Shown piece after piece: positions 63,345 to 64,000 of a DNA stretch of 64,000 nt (the first letter of the stretch is position 1; each line of letters starts with the position of its first letter). Origin of the DNA: Streptomyces sp. NBC_01264 (GTDB lineage Bacteria; Actinomycetota; Actinomycetes; Streptomycetales; Streptomycetaceae); the NCBI RefSeq assembly GCF_026340675.1, contig NZ_JAPEOX010000001.1, positions 3,100,001 through 3,164,000 on the forward strand, given 5' to 3'. The notes under the pieces were generated by a model that ran no database searches, was not told the origin of the DNA, and saw only the letters and a program-made list of their open reading frames with translations. Made by a program: the position numbers and the translations under genes.

Positions 63345-64000
63345 CCGGGTCGTGCTCGACCAGGTGTCGCTGATCGTCCGGCCCGGCGAGAAGGCCGCCG
63401 TCATCGGCGAGAACGGCTCCGGCAAGTCCACCCTGCTCCGGCTGCTCGCCGGGGCCGAGGCGCCGGACGGCGGGGAGGTCACCGCCGTCTTCCCCGGCGG
63501 CACCGGACACCTCGCCCAGACCCTCGACCTCGCGCCCGGGCTGACCGTCCAGGACGCCGTCGACCTCGCCCTCGCCGATCTGAGGGAGCTGGAGGCCCGC
63601 ATCCGCGCCGCCGAAACCGCCCTCGGCGGCGTCGTCGGCGAGGGCGGTTCCGGCGGCGAAGGCCGTTCCGGCGGCGGGCCCGACCCCGCGCTCCTCGACG
63701 CGTACGGCGACCTCCTGACCGCCTACGAGGAACGCGGCGGCTATCAGGCCGACGCCCGCACCGACGCCGCGCTGCACGGGCTCGGCCTCGGCCACGTCAC
63801 CCGGGACCGCACCCTCGGCTCGCTCTCCGGCGGCGAGTGCTCCCGGCTCGCGCTGGCCTGCGTACTGGCCGCCGCGCCCGAACTCCTGCTCCTGGACGAG
63901 CCGACCAACCACCTCGACCGGCGGGCCGTCGACTGGCTCGCGGAGCGGTTGCGCGCCCACCGGGGCACGCTCGTCGTCGTCACCCACGACCGGGACTTCC
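63280..64000 (+). CDS. ABC-F family ATPase (5' part; gene runs off the window)
   Basis: The first 240 residues of a soluble ABC-F protein, a class that acts on the ribosome and often protects it from antibiotics. LTLSGVTKAYGDRVVLDQV opens the first ATPase domain. Walker A is IGENGSGKSTLL, the signature is LSGGECSRLALA, Walker B is LLLLDEPTNHLD, and the His switch is VVTHDRDF. The arm region contains a Gly/Ser-rich stretch (GEGGSGGEGRSGGG). There are no membrane helices. The ATG at 63280 has GAGGGG six bases upstream. The second ATPase domain lies beyond 64000. Confidence 0.92.
   Translation, partial: MRSRAHQQSQLTLSGVTKAYGDRVVLDQVSLIVRPGEKAAVIGENGSGKSTLLRLLAGAEAPDGGEVTAVFPGGTGHLAQTLDLAPGLTVQDAVDLALADLRELEARIRAAETALGGVVGEGGSGGEGRSGGGPDPALLDAYGDLLTAYEERGGYQADARTDAALHGLGLGHVTRDRTLGSLSGGECSRLALACVLAAAPELLLLDEPTNHLDRRAVDWLAERLRAHRGTLVVVTHDRDF

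Overview
The window is a very GC-rich actinobacterial chromosome segment, almost certainly Streptomyces. Start codons are often GTG, coding density is high, typical leaderless promoters are present (a TAnnnT hexamer 6 to 8 bases before the start codon), and the gene content and order of the glnA-lipA-lipB, glnII and mal regions match what I remember of the S. coelicolor chromosome core. There is no tRNA, rRNA, CRISPR array, transposase, phage gene or PKS/NRPS cluster in these 64 kb.

Region 1 (1-21 kb) is a nitrogen and cofactor neighbourhood. It holds the 5' part of glnA (type I glutamine synthetase), divergent from an RDD membrane protein; lipoate genes lipA and lipB; a large HTH/TPR-like regulator; several oxidoreductases; a VIT-family metal transporter; a SpoIIE-type phosphatase; a polysaccharide deacetylase; a secreted beta-lactamase-fold protein; and then glnII (type II glutamine synthetase) followed by a stand-alone winged-helix protein that is probably GlnRII. 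Both glutamine synthetase genes have a correctly spaced four-element GlnR box upstream.

Region 2 (21-32 kb) carries a membrane Ser/Thr kinase, a PepSY protein paired with a Met/His-rich membrane protein, a rhomboid-like protein, a tyrosine-phosphatase-type enzyme, a membrane-anchored protein with an ECF-sigma-like N-terminus, a coupled ferritin-like hydrolase and ferredoxin-reductase operon with its own TetR regulator, and a GNAT acetyltransferase.

Region 3 (32-54 kb) is a starch and maltodextrin island. A secreted two-module amylase/pullulanase and a secreted alpha-amylase degrade starch outside the cell. The malEFG importer brings in maltodextrins; it has no ATPase gene of its own, as expected if the shared MsiK energises it. 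Two related intracellular alpha-glucosidases, each followed by a LacI-type regulator, flank malEFG on opposite strands. LacI/MalR-type TTGCAA/CTTGC operators lie at the amylase and malE promoters and at the start of one glucosidase gene. A ricin-type lectin, a large nSTAND-WD40 protein and an allantoicase sit inside the island.

Region 4 (54-64 kb) contains a PAP2/AUR1-type membrane enzyme, a HEAT-repeat protein, an amidohydrolase with an APC permease and a divergent TetR regulator, a lipoprotein, a PP2C phosphatase, a divergent HxlR/NmrA (QorB-like) pair, and the 5' part of an ABC-F ATPase gene. The ABC-F gene is preceded by a ten-residue aromatic leader peptide, a strong hairpin and a second overlapping small reading frame. 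This looks like ribosome-mediated attenuation and is the most interesting regulatory structure in the window.
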